A DNA stretch of 35,580 nucleotides from assembly GCA_964646885.1 (NCBI GenBank), contig CAZYFM010000018.1:1-35580 (forward strand), in the 5' to 3' direction. The notes under the pieces are model-generated. The model did no database searches, was not told the DNA's origin, and worked only from the letters and a program-made list of their open reading frames with translations. This DNA is from SZUA-430 sp964646885 (GTDB lineage Bacteria > Pseudomonadota > Alphaproteobacteria > Micropepsales > Micropepsaceae). The position numbers were made by a program, and so were the translations under genes. Positions 8,608 to 15,397 of the stretch are shown here, in pieces; within the stretch, counting starts at the first letter, position 1; each line of letters opens with the position of its first letter.

Positions 8608-10137
8608 CTAGAACGTGAACATGAAACGTCCCTGGACGATGTCAAAGTCGGCGTCGAGGCTTGCACCGGCGCCATTGAGGCGATCGATGTCGACCATCGC
8701 GTACTCGCCCATGACCTTGAGGTTGGAGTTCAGGTACCAGGTGACACCCAGGTTGGTGATGGTCTGTTCGCCACCGCGAATGCCACCAGCCGGTGTCGCT
8801 GCACCGAGAACGCCCTCATTGTAGTTCAGGTCGAGCACGCTGTAGCGGCCATGCAGCGACCAGGCGCCCGTACCGCCTCCCAGGGACCAGGGCGAGGCCA
8901 CGGACGGACCGCGGAAGACAGCCACGTTGTTGTTGGTGCCGGAAGCGGCGTAGCGCTTGTTCTCGCCCGTGATGATCCATTCGGCCTCGGCGTACCAGCC
9001 GCTGAATTCCGGATCGATCGGCGACGCGGCACGGTCGAACATCATCTTGTACCATTCAGCCGCGACGTAGAAGTTCTCGAAGTTCGCACCGAACTCGAAG
9101 CCGTACGCCGTATTGTCGCCGTCGTTGATCGTCAGGTTGCCCGTGTCGATGTAGCGGTCACCTCCGACGCGGATCTCCGGCCGTTCCTGCAGGCGAACGG
9201 TGCGGCTGTCGGCATTCAGGATCTGCGCTGCGGTCGCACCGACCTGGAGGTTGCTGGTGCCGTCGCTCCACAGGCGCCAGGCCGCGCGGCCGAGGACTTG
9301 CGTGCTCTCGTCGTTGCCGGGAATTCCTGTGTGGTCGCTGCCGACACGCTCGCCCGTGTAAGCCGCCGAAATCATGAAATTGCTGCCGTCGTAAAGTGCG
9401 TTTTCCTTCTGCCACGTCACTTCGACGCCGCGGCGTGCATTGTCGCCACCAAAGGTGCTGACCAGTGTCGTGACGATGCCGGGACGCTCCATCGTCGTGA
9501 GTTCTGCCGACGACGTGGCGTCATACATGGTCATGATGGGCTGCAATGCGCCAAGGTGGATGCGCGTGTTGGGAATGCCGGTGTATCCGACGCGCATGAT
9601 GTTGACGGTGCCCGATCCTTCGTTGCCGGAGCCGCCAAAGTCGAAGCGCATTTCGTAGATGAAGTCGCGGAAGAATTTTCCTTCGACACCAAAGCGGACG
9701 CGACGGAAGACCGCGCCCGAACCCTGGTCGCAGAGCACGTTCGTCAGGTTGCACGAGCCAGCCGCGCCATAGCCTGCGCCAAAGTCGTCGGCATCCTGCT
9801 CGAACGAGGCAACGTCGAACATGAAGCGTCCTCGCAGCGACATCTCGAAGCGGCCATCACCGCTGCGCACGGTCGGCCGACCGTCGTTGAAGCTCCACTG
9901 CACGGCGTCCTGCGTCTGCTCGACCTTTGCAAGGCGTGCGCCGTTGGCGATGCGCTCGTCTTCGGCTTCCTGCTTCGCGGCAGCTGCTTCCTGCTCCAGT
10001 TTTTCGATGCGTGCCTTGAGTTCCGCAAGTTCGGCTTCGCGCTGCTCGGCCTTGCTGCGGCCGGCCATCGCGGGAGCCGCCGCCACGCTCATCGCCACGA
10101 TCGCGGTGGTTGCGAGCCAGATCGTCTTTTTCATCAC
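8608..10137 (-). CDS. Phosphate-selective porin, OprP/OprO family
   Basis: An outer-membrane channel, probably for phosphate or polyphosphate uptake. The 509 residues begin with a signal peptide (MMKKTIWLATTAIVAMSVAAAPAMA). A short Lys/Glu/Ala-rich coiled coil follows at about 28-65, as in many trimeric OprP-type porins. The rest is a beta-barrel with alternating aromatic/hydrophobic strands (RGRFMFDV, FRRVRFGVEGKF, YEMRFDFGG, YVAAEWYKM) that ends in the C-terminal FMFTF typical of outer-membrane proteins. An ATG one codon later is an equally possible start. The near-consensus PHO box at 10251-10268 and the pst operon a few kilobases away support a phosphate-starvation role. Family membership is seen; selectivity is inferred. 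Confidence 0.85.
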   Translation of the reverse strand: MMKKTIWLATTAIVAMSVAAAPAMAGRSKAEQREAELAELKARIEKLEQEAAAAKQEAEDERIANGARLAKVEQTQDAVQWSFNDGRPTVRSGDGRFEMSLRGRFMFDVASFEQDADDFGAGYGAAGSCNLTNVLCDQGSGAVFRRVRFGVEGKFFRDFIYEMRFDFGGSGNEGSGTVNIMRVGYTGIPNTRIHLGALQPIMTMYDATSSAELTTMERPGIVTTLVSTFGGDNARRGVEVTWQKENALYDGSNFMISAAYTGERVGSDHTGIPGNDESTQVLGRAAWRLWSDGTSNLQVGATAAQILNADSRTVRLQERPEIRVGGDRYIDTGNLTINDGDNTAYGFEFGANFENFYVAAEWYKMMFDRAASPIDPEFSGWYAEAEWIITGENKRYAASGTNNNVAVFRGPSVASPWSLGGGTGAWSLHGRYSVLDLNYNEGVLGAATPAGGIRGGEQTITNLGVTWYLNSNLKVMGEYAMVDIDRLNGAGASLDADFDIVQGRFMFTF

Positions 10138-10250
10138 TCAGTCCCCCAGTTTCAGGTCTTCGGTTAACCGCCAGGTGCGGGGCATCAGGGGCCCCGGACA
10201 TGCGGACAATGAGATACGCCCCAATCGCGGGCGGAGTTTCGGTGTGGTCC

Positions 10251-10268
10251 GTGACAGAACCATGACAG
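10251..10268 (-). promoter_or_regulatory. PHO box (PhoB binding site) upstream of the porin gene
   Basis: On the minus strand CTGTCAT-GGTT-CTGTCAC: two 7-mers at the 11-base spacing of the PhoB consensus, with a single deviation in the last base. A weaker third repeat (TCTTCAT) lies 11 bases further upstream. The site is about 115 bases before the porin start. Confidence 0.85.
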
Positions 10269-10507
10269 TTGCATGAAGAGTTGCTGCGGGTTTCGGCGTA
10301 CCCACAGCCATGTTGTAATTTTGGAACGAGCGGCTCGGCTGATTGTCGACCGTGTCCCTGATCCCGTGTGGAAAACGAGGCCGCAGCAGCACGGAAGGCG
10401 AGTAGCGGCCCAATCCTTCGCCCCATGGGGGAAAGCGATTTCATCCGCGCCACGACTTTCTATGATGCGGGCCGAAACACCACCGATACCAACTCCGGGA
10501 AATACCC

Positions 10508-11887
10508 ATGTCTGATTTTGATGTCCCCCAGCGCCGCTTGGGCCTCTCCCTGTTTGTCGGGGTTGCCAATGGCTTTCTTGTGGTCACTGCGCTGAGTGCC
10601 CTGGCAGGCTTGCTCGACAGTCTTGTCCTGAAGTCAGGCATGGACAGCGCGTTCTTCCTGCTGCGCATGCAGCTCGGAGGGCTGGCCGCCGTACTCGCAT
10701 TCCTGGTGCTGGCGGAGCTCGTGCTGGTGCCGCACCTGCCAAAGCTCACGATCCTGCCACCGCTGCTTGTCACCTTGTGGCAGATCATTGGGGCGCCGGG
10801 CATCGAGTGGTCGCTCGGAGATCACGCAAGCCTGGCACGTCTGGACGGCATCCTTCTCGGATCGGTGGGTGCCGGCCTTTTGATGAACAAGCTGAACTAC
10901 GGAACGTGGTTCATCCGGAGCATCGACCTGCCGGTGTACGAGCGACTGGTGCGTCGCACGCTCATTGCGGGCCCCATCGCAGCCCTGTTGCTCGTTGTCG
11001 TTGGCGCTGGCGCGCTTGTGGCGGCGATCCCCACCTACATCGAGAAGGAATCTCGTGGCTACCTGCACTTCGCTGCAAACGGACTGGAGGTCCGCGAGAC
11101 CGTGATGCGGAAGGGCGACAACGAGGTTCGCCTGGTCGGCATGGTCCATATCGGAGAGCCGGAATTCTATCGCCAGCTCTACGCCGGCATTCCGGCGCAG
11201 GCCCTGATCCTTGCCGAAGGCGTCACGGATCGCGAAAACCGCATGAAGGCGAAGCCCAGCTACGACAATGCCGCGCGAGGCCTCGGCCTGCAGTCGCAGG
11301 GTGAGTTCCAGTCCCTGCTGGCGGGCTCCAATGTCGTGCAGGACGAAGCCGCCCCCGCAGCGGCGCCGGGCGCGCCACCCCAGCCACCGGCTGCTGCGGT
11401 CCAGGGCCAGCCGCCAGCGCCACCTGCGGCACCCGGCAAGCCCTTCGTGGTCTTCGCCGACATCGATGTCTCGGAGCTGTCACCAGCAACGCTGTCCTTC
11501 ATCGAGGCCGCTGGCTCCATCTTCCAGAGCGCCACGCTGTCGGAAGCAGCCGAGAAGTACATGGCACTGACGGGGCGCTTTACCGAGCCGGAAGTCCGCG
11601 CCGTGATGGAAGAGCTGGTCGTGAAGCGCAATGAGCACGCCATGGCGGCGTTCGATCGCCACGAAGCACGCTTCAAGCTCATCTACCTTCCGTGGGGCGC
11701 GCTGCACATGCCCGACTTCGAGGATCGTCTCGTGAAGCGCGGCTACAGGATTGCTTCCTCGCGGATGCTGCCGATTGCCCGGTACGACACCATCGTCAAC
11801 GGCATCATGGGACAGGCGGGTCCCGCGCCGTCAGCCCAGCCCGCCGTCACGCCAGACGCACCTGGCCAGCCGGCGGCCCCCCAGTAG
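10508..11887 (+). CDS. TraB/PrgY/GumN (TIKI-superfamily) membrane protein with N-terminal transmembrane domain
   Basis: A 459-residue protein in two parts. Residues 12-176 hold four or five hydrophobic segments (about 12-38, 50-74, 81-95, 112-128, 150-176). Residues 185-435 resemble the TraB/GumN/TIKI fold: a first GxxH motif at 211-214 (GMVH in VRLVGMVHIGEPEFY), LAEGVTD at 235-241, an RN..M-type motif at 374-380 (RNEHAMA) and a second GxxH at 397-400 (GALH). TIKI members are metalloproteases, while bacterial functions are largely unknown. A Pro/Ala-rich linker (281-312) and a Pro/Ala-rich tail are low-complexity additions. The start ATG has only a weak ribosome site (CCGGGAAA). It is divergent from the porin, shares the 370-base PHO-box intergenic region, and ends at a strong terminator. 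Function is not assigned. Confidence 0.72.
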   Translation: MSDFDVPQRRLGLSLFVGVANGFLVVTALSALAGLLDSLVLKSGMDSAFFLLRMQLGGLAAVLAFLVLAELVLVPHLPKLTILPPLLVTLWQIIGAPGIEWSLGDHASLARLDGILLGSVGAGLLMNKLNYGTWFIRSIDLPVYERLVRRTLIAGPIAALLLVVVGAGALVAAIPTYIEKESRGYLHFAANGLEVRETVMRKGDNEVRLVGMVHIGEPEFYRQLYAGIPAQALILAEGVTDRENRMKAKPSYDNAARGLGLQSQGEFQSLLAGSNVVQDEAAPAAAPGAPPQPPAAAVQGQPPAPPAAPGKPFVVFADIDVSELSPATLSFIEAAGSIFQSATLSEAAEKYMALTGRFTEPEVRAVMEELVVKRNEHAMAAFDRHEARFKLIYLPWGALHMPDFEDRLVKRGYRIASSRMLPIARYDTIVNGIMGQAGPAPSAQPAVTPDAPGQPAAPQ

Positions 11888-11936
11888 GGCCTGCGCTTGT
11901 GCGGGCATCGCAGCGCGAAGCCCGGTTGAGCAAACG

Positions 11937-11971
11937 AAAAGGGCAGCCGGAACAACTCCGGCTGCCCTTTT
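11937..11971. terminator. Strong bidirectional Rho-independent terminator
   Basis: AAAAGGGCAGCCGGA, loop acaac, TCCGGCTGCCCTTTT: a perfect 15-base inverted repeat with A and T ends on both strands. It can end the TraB-like gene on the plus strand and the microprotein transcript from 12190 on the minus strand. Confidence 0.93.
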
Positions 11972-11999
11972 GCATGGGAAGGGACGGTGTCTGGAGAAC

Positions 12000-12095
12000 C
12001 TACTGCGTCGCGTAGACCGCCGCATAGGCAAGGCCAAGGGCCAGAAGCGGCCAGAATGGCGCCAGGACGACCCAAACGGCTGATGGATTTTTCAT
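12000..12095 (-). CDS. 31-residue hydrophobic microprotein, function unknown
   Basis: This tiny frame has all the parts of a real gene. A GAGAGGAG ribosome site lies 9 bases before the ATG at 12095. The product has a positively charged, short N-terminus (MKNPSAVW) and a single hydrophobic helix (VVLAPFWPLLALGLAYAAVY), and ends ATQ. A promoter lies about 100 bases upstream (12197-12226), and the bidirectional terminator 11937-11971 closes the transcript 28 bases after the stop. I predict a one-pass inner-membrane protein. I recognise no family. An alternative is that the transcript is a small RNA and the frame is incidental, but the strong ribosome site argues against that. Confidence 0.55.
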   Translation of the reverse strand: MKNPSAVWVVLAPFWPLLALGLAYAAVYATQ

Positions 12096-12196
12096 GGTCG
12101 TGCACTCCTCTCGCCGAAGGTACGCCTGAGGGACGCCCGCCAGCATGGATCGCAGCAACTCCACGACAGGACCGTCCTGCGTGCCGTGCTTGGGTT

Positions 12197-12226
12197 AATA
12201 TATGCACACGGTGCGCTTTGTGACAA
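12197..12226 (-). promoter_or_regulatory. Predicted sigma-70-type promoter of the microprotein transcript
   Basis: On the minus strand: -35 TTGTCA (12226-12221), 18-base spacer, -10 TATATT (12202-12197). The -35 is part of CGTTCAC-AGAC-TTGTCAC, two TCAC cores 11 bases apart, which resembles a degenerate PHO box. PhoB control is therefore possible but weakly supported. Confidence 0.5.
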
Positions 12227-12239
12227 GTCTGTGAACGCA

Positions 12240-12637
12240 CGGCGTGCGCATTTTCCAGACAGCAGCTTTCACGGCAATGGCTGGGAGGCGCACCCGGTGC
12301 GCTCATGCTCCCGGTGCGAGGATCGGCAACCGGTCAGCAGAGGTTGCGGCTGCAAGATCGAGAGATGTCATGAAGTGCAGCAAAAACGCGGGATACGTGA
12401 CGAAGGACCGTCGCATCCGAGGTTCAGGAAAACGCATCCGGGTGAGAGCATTCTCGGGGACGCATCAGGTCGCTTGCCGTGACAGGATGAGAGGCTGGCG
12501 GCAGGCTCACCTCCGCCGGCGACAGCTTCGGGATTCGCGGTTGGTAAACGACTGTTGCCTTGTTGCAACACGGTGCGTGGGTCGGTCGGAGGGGATCAAA
12601 CGGATCACGCCGGAACAGCACCGCGGCGGAGGAAGAG
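12240..12637. other. Intergenic stretch of about 400 bases without a recognisable gene
   Basis: It lies between the microprotein promoter and the 3' end of tRNA-Glu. I see no frame with a convincing ribosome site and composition, no clear terminator for the tRNA, and no recognised RNA family. A short inverted motif (gttgccttgttgcaac, about 12553-12568) is present. A small RNA or untranslated leader is possible but not supported. Confidence 0.4.
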
Positions 12638-12712
12638 TGGCGCGCCCTGGGGGAATCGAACCCCCCTTGCAAGAATGAAAATCTTGAGTCCTAACCGATA
12701 GACGAAGGGCGC
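12638..12712 (-). tRNA. tRNA-Glu (anticodon UUC)
   Basis: A complete cloverleaf on the minus strand. The acceptor stem GCGCCCT pairs with AGGGCGC. The D arm is GTCT ... GGAC and the anticodon arm CAAGA-TTTTCAT-TCTTG has anticodon TTC. The T arm is GGGGG-TTCGATT-CCCCC. The discriminator is G and the 3' CCA is encoded at 12640-12638. It reads glutamate codons GAA/GAG. Confidence 0.97.
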
Positions 12713-12751
12713 GCGGGCCTTGGGCGTGAGCCGTTCAGCCGAGGCGGGCTT

Positions 12752-12778
12752 ATTATATGGAGGCGCGGCCCGAAGCAA
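12752..12778 (-). promoter_or_regulatory. Predicted promoter of tRNA-Glu
   Basis: Minus-strand -10 TATAAT (12757-12752) is a perfect match about 40 bases before the tRNA 5' end, with TTGCTT (12778-12773) as a short-spaced (15 bases) -35 candidate. It lies in the 90 bases after pstB. I see no convincing terminator for the pst operon between pstB and this promoter. Confidence 0.55.
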
Positions 12779-12804
12779 GCCCTCGGAACAACTGCCGCAA
12801 CCCC

Positions 12805-13638
12805 CTAGCCGAAGCGTCCCGTAAGGTAATCCTCGGTGCGCTTAACCTTGGGTTTTTCGAACATCTGCTTGGTGTCGCCATACTCGATCAGCCGGCCCAG
12901 ATACATGAAGGCCGTGTTGTCCGACACGCGGGCGGCCTGCTGCATGTTGTGCGTCACGATGACGATCGTATAGCGCCCCTTCAGCTCGTCGATGAGCTCC
13001 TCGATCTTGGACGTGGCGATCGGGTCGAGGGCAGAGCAGGGCTCGTCCATGAGCAGGACTTCCGGGTTGCCGGCGATGGCGCGGGCGATGCAGAGCCGCT
13101 GCTGCTGGCCGCCTGAAAGGCCCAGCGCGCTTTCGTTGAGGCGGTCCTTCACCTCGTTCCAGAGGGCTGCGCCCTTCAGGGCAGCCTCCGCGGTGTCCTT
13201 GAGCAGCTTGCGGTTCGTCACCCCGTCGACGCGAAGGGGATAGATCACATTCTCGAAGATCGACATGGGGAAGGGGTTTGGCTTCTGGAAGACCATGCCC
13301 ATGCGCTTGCGCAGCGCGATCACATCGACTGTCGGCCCGAAAATGGCCTCGCCCTCAAGCATCATCTGTCCGGAGATCTTCACCCCGTCGATGAGATCGT
13401 TCATGCGGTTCATGGACCGCAGCAGGGTCGACTTGCCGCAACCCGACGGGCCGATGAGGGCCGTGCACAGGCCCTTCTGGATGTCGAGGGAGTTGTTCCA
13501 GAGGGCACGTGCCGCACCGTACCAGAGGCTGAAATCCTTCACCTCGATGCTCTTGCCGCCGGGGCCCGTCGTCACGTGATAGACGGTCTCGCCGTACTCG
13601 TCGGAACCGGCTTTGGCCTGTGGCGCAGAATGGCTCAT
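12805..13638 (-). CDS. pstB: Phosphate ABC transporter ATP-binding protein
   Basis: The cytoplasmic ATPase of the high-affinity PstSCAB phosphate importer. The 277 residues contain Walker A GPSGCGKST (63-71), the Q-loop in MVFQKPNPFPMSI, the ABC signature LSGGQQQR (174-181), Walker B plus catalytic Glu in LLMDEPCSALD (195-205) and the switch His in VIVTHNMQQAARVSD. These are the exact PstB-specific forms. It is the last gene of pstS-pstC-pstA-pstB, 19 bases after pstA, with GGGGA before the ATG. The usual downstream phoU is absent; a promoter and a tRNA gene follow instead. Confidence 0.98.
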   Translation of the reverse strand: MSHSAPQAKAGSDEYGETVYHVTTGPGGKSIEVKDFSLWYGAARALWNNSLDIQKGLCTALIGPSGCGKSTLLRSMNRMNDLIDGVKISGQMMLEGEAIFGPTVDVIALRKRMGMVFQKPNPFPMSIFENVIYPLRVDGVTNRKLLKDTAEAALKGAALWNEVKDRLNESALGLSGGQQQRLCIARAIAGNPEVLLMDEPCSALDPIATSKIEELIDELKGRYTIVIVTHNMQQAARVSDNTAFMYLGRLIEYGDTKQMFEKPKVKRTEDYLTGRFG

Positions 13639-13657
13639 GGTCTTGTCCCCAAATCCC

Positions 13658-15382
13658 CTAGAAGGACCCCGCCTGGTAGGCCCGCTTCAGCCGTTCGCGC
13701 ACCACGATCGCAAAGGCGTTCAGGGCAACGATCAGGCTGATCAGCAGCAGCGTGGTCACGAACACCATGGGTCGTCCGGCCTCCGAGTTGCGGGACTGGA
13801 AGCCCACGTCGAAGATGTGGAACCCGAGGTGCATGAAACTGCGGTCGAAATGCACGAAAGGTGCTGTGAAGTCGATAGGCAATTCCGGCGCCAGCTTGAC
13901 GACGCCGACAATCATGAGGGGGGCGACTTCGCCGGCTCCGCGCGCCATGGCGAGGATCAGCCCGGTCATGACGCCCGGTGCCGCACGCGGCAGAACGATC
14001 CGCCAGATGGTCTGCCATTTGGAGGCGCCGCAGGCGAGCGAGCCCTCACGCATGGAGCGCGGCACTGCCGCAAGCGCTTCTTCCGTCGCGACGATGACGA
14101 CGGGAACGGTGAGCAGGGCCAGGGTCAGCGACGCCCAGAGGATGCCGCCGGTGCCAAACGTCGGCGTCGGCAGCCGCTCCGGGTAGAAGATCTGGTCGAT
14201 CGAGCCGCCGAGGATGTAGCAGAAGAAGCCAAGGCCGAAGACGCCATAGACAATCGACGGGACGCCAGCGAGGTTGTTCACGCAGATCCGGATGAACGAC
14301 ACCATCGGACCCTGCTTTGCATACTCGCGCAGGTAAAGAGCCGTCACGATGCCGAACGGGGCCACGGCGAGGCTGAGGAGAACCATCATCGTGAGCGTTC
14401 CGACAAGGGCCGGCACGATGCCGCCTTCCGTATTCGCTTCACGGGGCTGGGCGGTGATGAATTCGAGCCAGCGGTCAAAATAGACGCCCCATTTCTGGTC
14501 TGGCGTCAGCGTATTGGCGGGGTAGAGCCTGACGATGCGCGAAAGCGGCACCGTCTTCATCCGTCCGTCGATGGCTTCGAGCGTGATGGTGAAACGTTCG
14601 TCTTCCTCGCGAAGCGCGGCGACCTTCTGCTCAAGGACCTTGTACTTTTCGTTCAGCTCGGCCGTCTTGCGTTCCGCGTCGGCGCGCATGTTCCGGGCGT
14701 CCTGGCTCTCGACGCCGTATTCGATCTCGGCCCGCCGGACGTCGAGGCGCAACTCCTCGATCGCATGGTTGATGTCGTTGATCTCGCCCTTCTCGATGGC
14801 TTCGATGGCCAGGCGTCGCTTGCGGCCCGCAGCCACCTGCTCGTTGATCTGCGCCACGCGCGGCGTGCCCGTCGAAGTGCCGGCGAGGTCGATCTGCTTG
14901 ACCCGGCCCACGAACGGACCCCACTCGAGACGTTCGACAAAGTACATGTCCCGGTCGAAGGTCACGGCCTTCTTCTCGAAGTCCGAGACCCAGACAAAGT
15001 CCTCGCCAAAGATGTCGAAGTTTCCGACCCGGTAAAGCGTGCGGTCCGCCTTGCCCAGGTTGGCGTTGATCCTGGCCTGGATGTCCGGTGTTTGCGCCTC
15101 GAGCACATCGGCCGGCACGCGATAGGTTTCGCTGCGAAACGCTTCGCCCGCGATCGTCCTGCCGTCGAGGGTTGTGACCGACGCAATGCGGCTCGGCCAG
15201 AACGTCATCGTGCCGACGACGGCCACGTAGGCCAGAAGTCCGAGGATCATGGCCAGGCCGCCGACGAGCGCGGCTCCCATGATCCACACATAGGGCTCGC
15301 CCCGTGCCGACAGGTCGCTGCCGATGCGGCGTGACGATTGGAGGGGGGCTTGCGGTCCCATGGCGGCGGCTTGTTCCGTCAT
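13658..15382 (-). CDS. pstA: Phosphate ABC transporter permease PstA, long form with extracytoplasmic coiled-coil domain
   Basis: One of the two membrane subunits of the phosphate importer. At 574 residues it is about twice the E. coli length. A first membrane helix (about 33-57) is followed by a long periplasmic insert (about 58-320), including a strongly heptad-like segment at about 180-245 (EIEYGVESQDARNMRADAER ... KVLEQKVAALREEDERF). The C-terminal half (about 320-574) is the ordinary permease, with the coupling loop GSLACGASKWQTIWRIVLP that contacts PstB. Such long PstA proteins are known from several proteobacteria, where they pair with long PstC. It lies 15 bases after pstC and 19 before pstB. 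The role of the insert is unknown; interaction with the PstC propeller or PstS is my inference. Confidence 0.93.
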   Translation of the reverse strand: MTEQAAAMGPQAPLQSSRRIGSDLSARGEPYVWIMGAALVGGLAMILGLLAYVAVVGTMTFWPSRIASVTTLDGRTIAGEAFRSETYRVPADVLEAQTPDIQARINANLGKADRTLYRVGNFDIFGEDFVWVSDFEKKAVTFDRDMYFVERLEWGPFVGRVKQIDLAGTSTGTPRVAQINEQVAAGRKRRLAIEAIEKGEINDINHAIEELRLDVRRAEIEYGVESQDARNMRADAERKTAELNEKYKVLEQKVAALREEDERFTITLEAIDGRMKTVPLSRIVRLYPANTLTPDQKWGVYFDRWLEFITAQPREANTEGGIVPALVGTLTMMVLLSLAVAPFGIVTALYLREYAKQGPMVSFIRICVNNLAGVPSIVYGVFGLGFFCYILGGSIDQIFYPERLPTPTFGTGGILWASLTLALLTVPVVIVATEEALAAVPRSMREGSLACGASKWQTIWRIVLPRAAPGVMTGLILAMARGAGEVAPLMIVGVVKLAPELPIDFTAPFVHFDRSFMHLGFHIFDVGFQSRNSEAGRPMVFVTTLLLISLIVALNAFAIVVRERLKRAYQAGSF

Positions 15383-15397
15383 CTCACATCATCCCCG

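Noticed and set aside
8569..10167. 532-codon plus-strand frame opposite the porin
   Set aside because: It is a shadow of the minus-strand porin, which has a signal peptide, barrel pattern, PHO box and terminator.
10508..11887. Conjugation gene, because of the TraB name
   Set aside because: The TraB/PrgY family name is historical; no conjugative genes, origin of transfer or mobile element is present.
12244..12678. Plus-strand frame ending in ARPGGIEPPLQE
   Set aside because: The C-terminal peptide is the well-known false translation of the antisense strand of a tRNA gene; the frame runs into tRNA-Glu and lacks a ribosome site.
13613..15334. 573-codon plus-strand frame opposite pstA
   Set aside because: Charged, low-complexity product without domains; pstA on the other strand is unambiguous.
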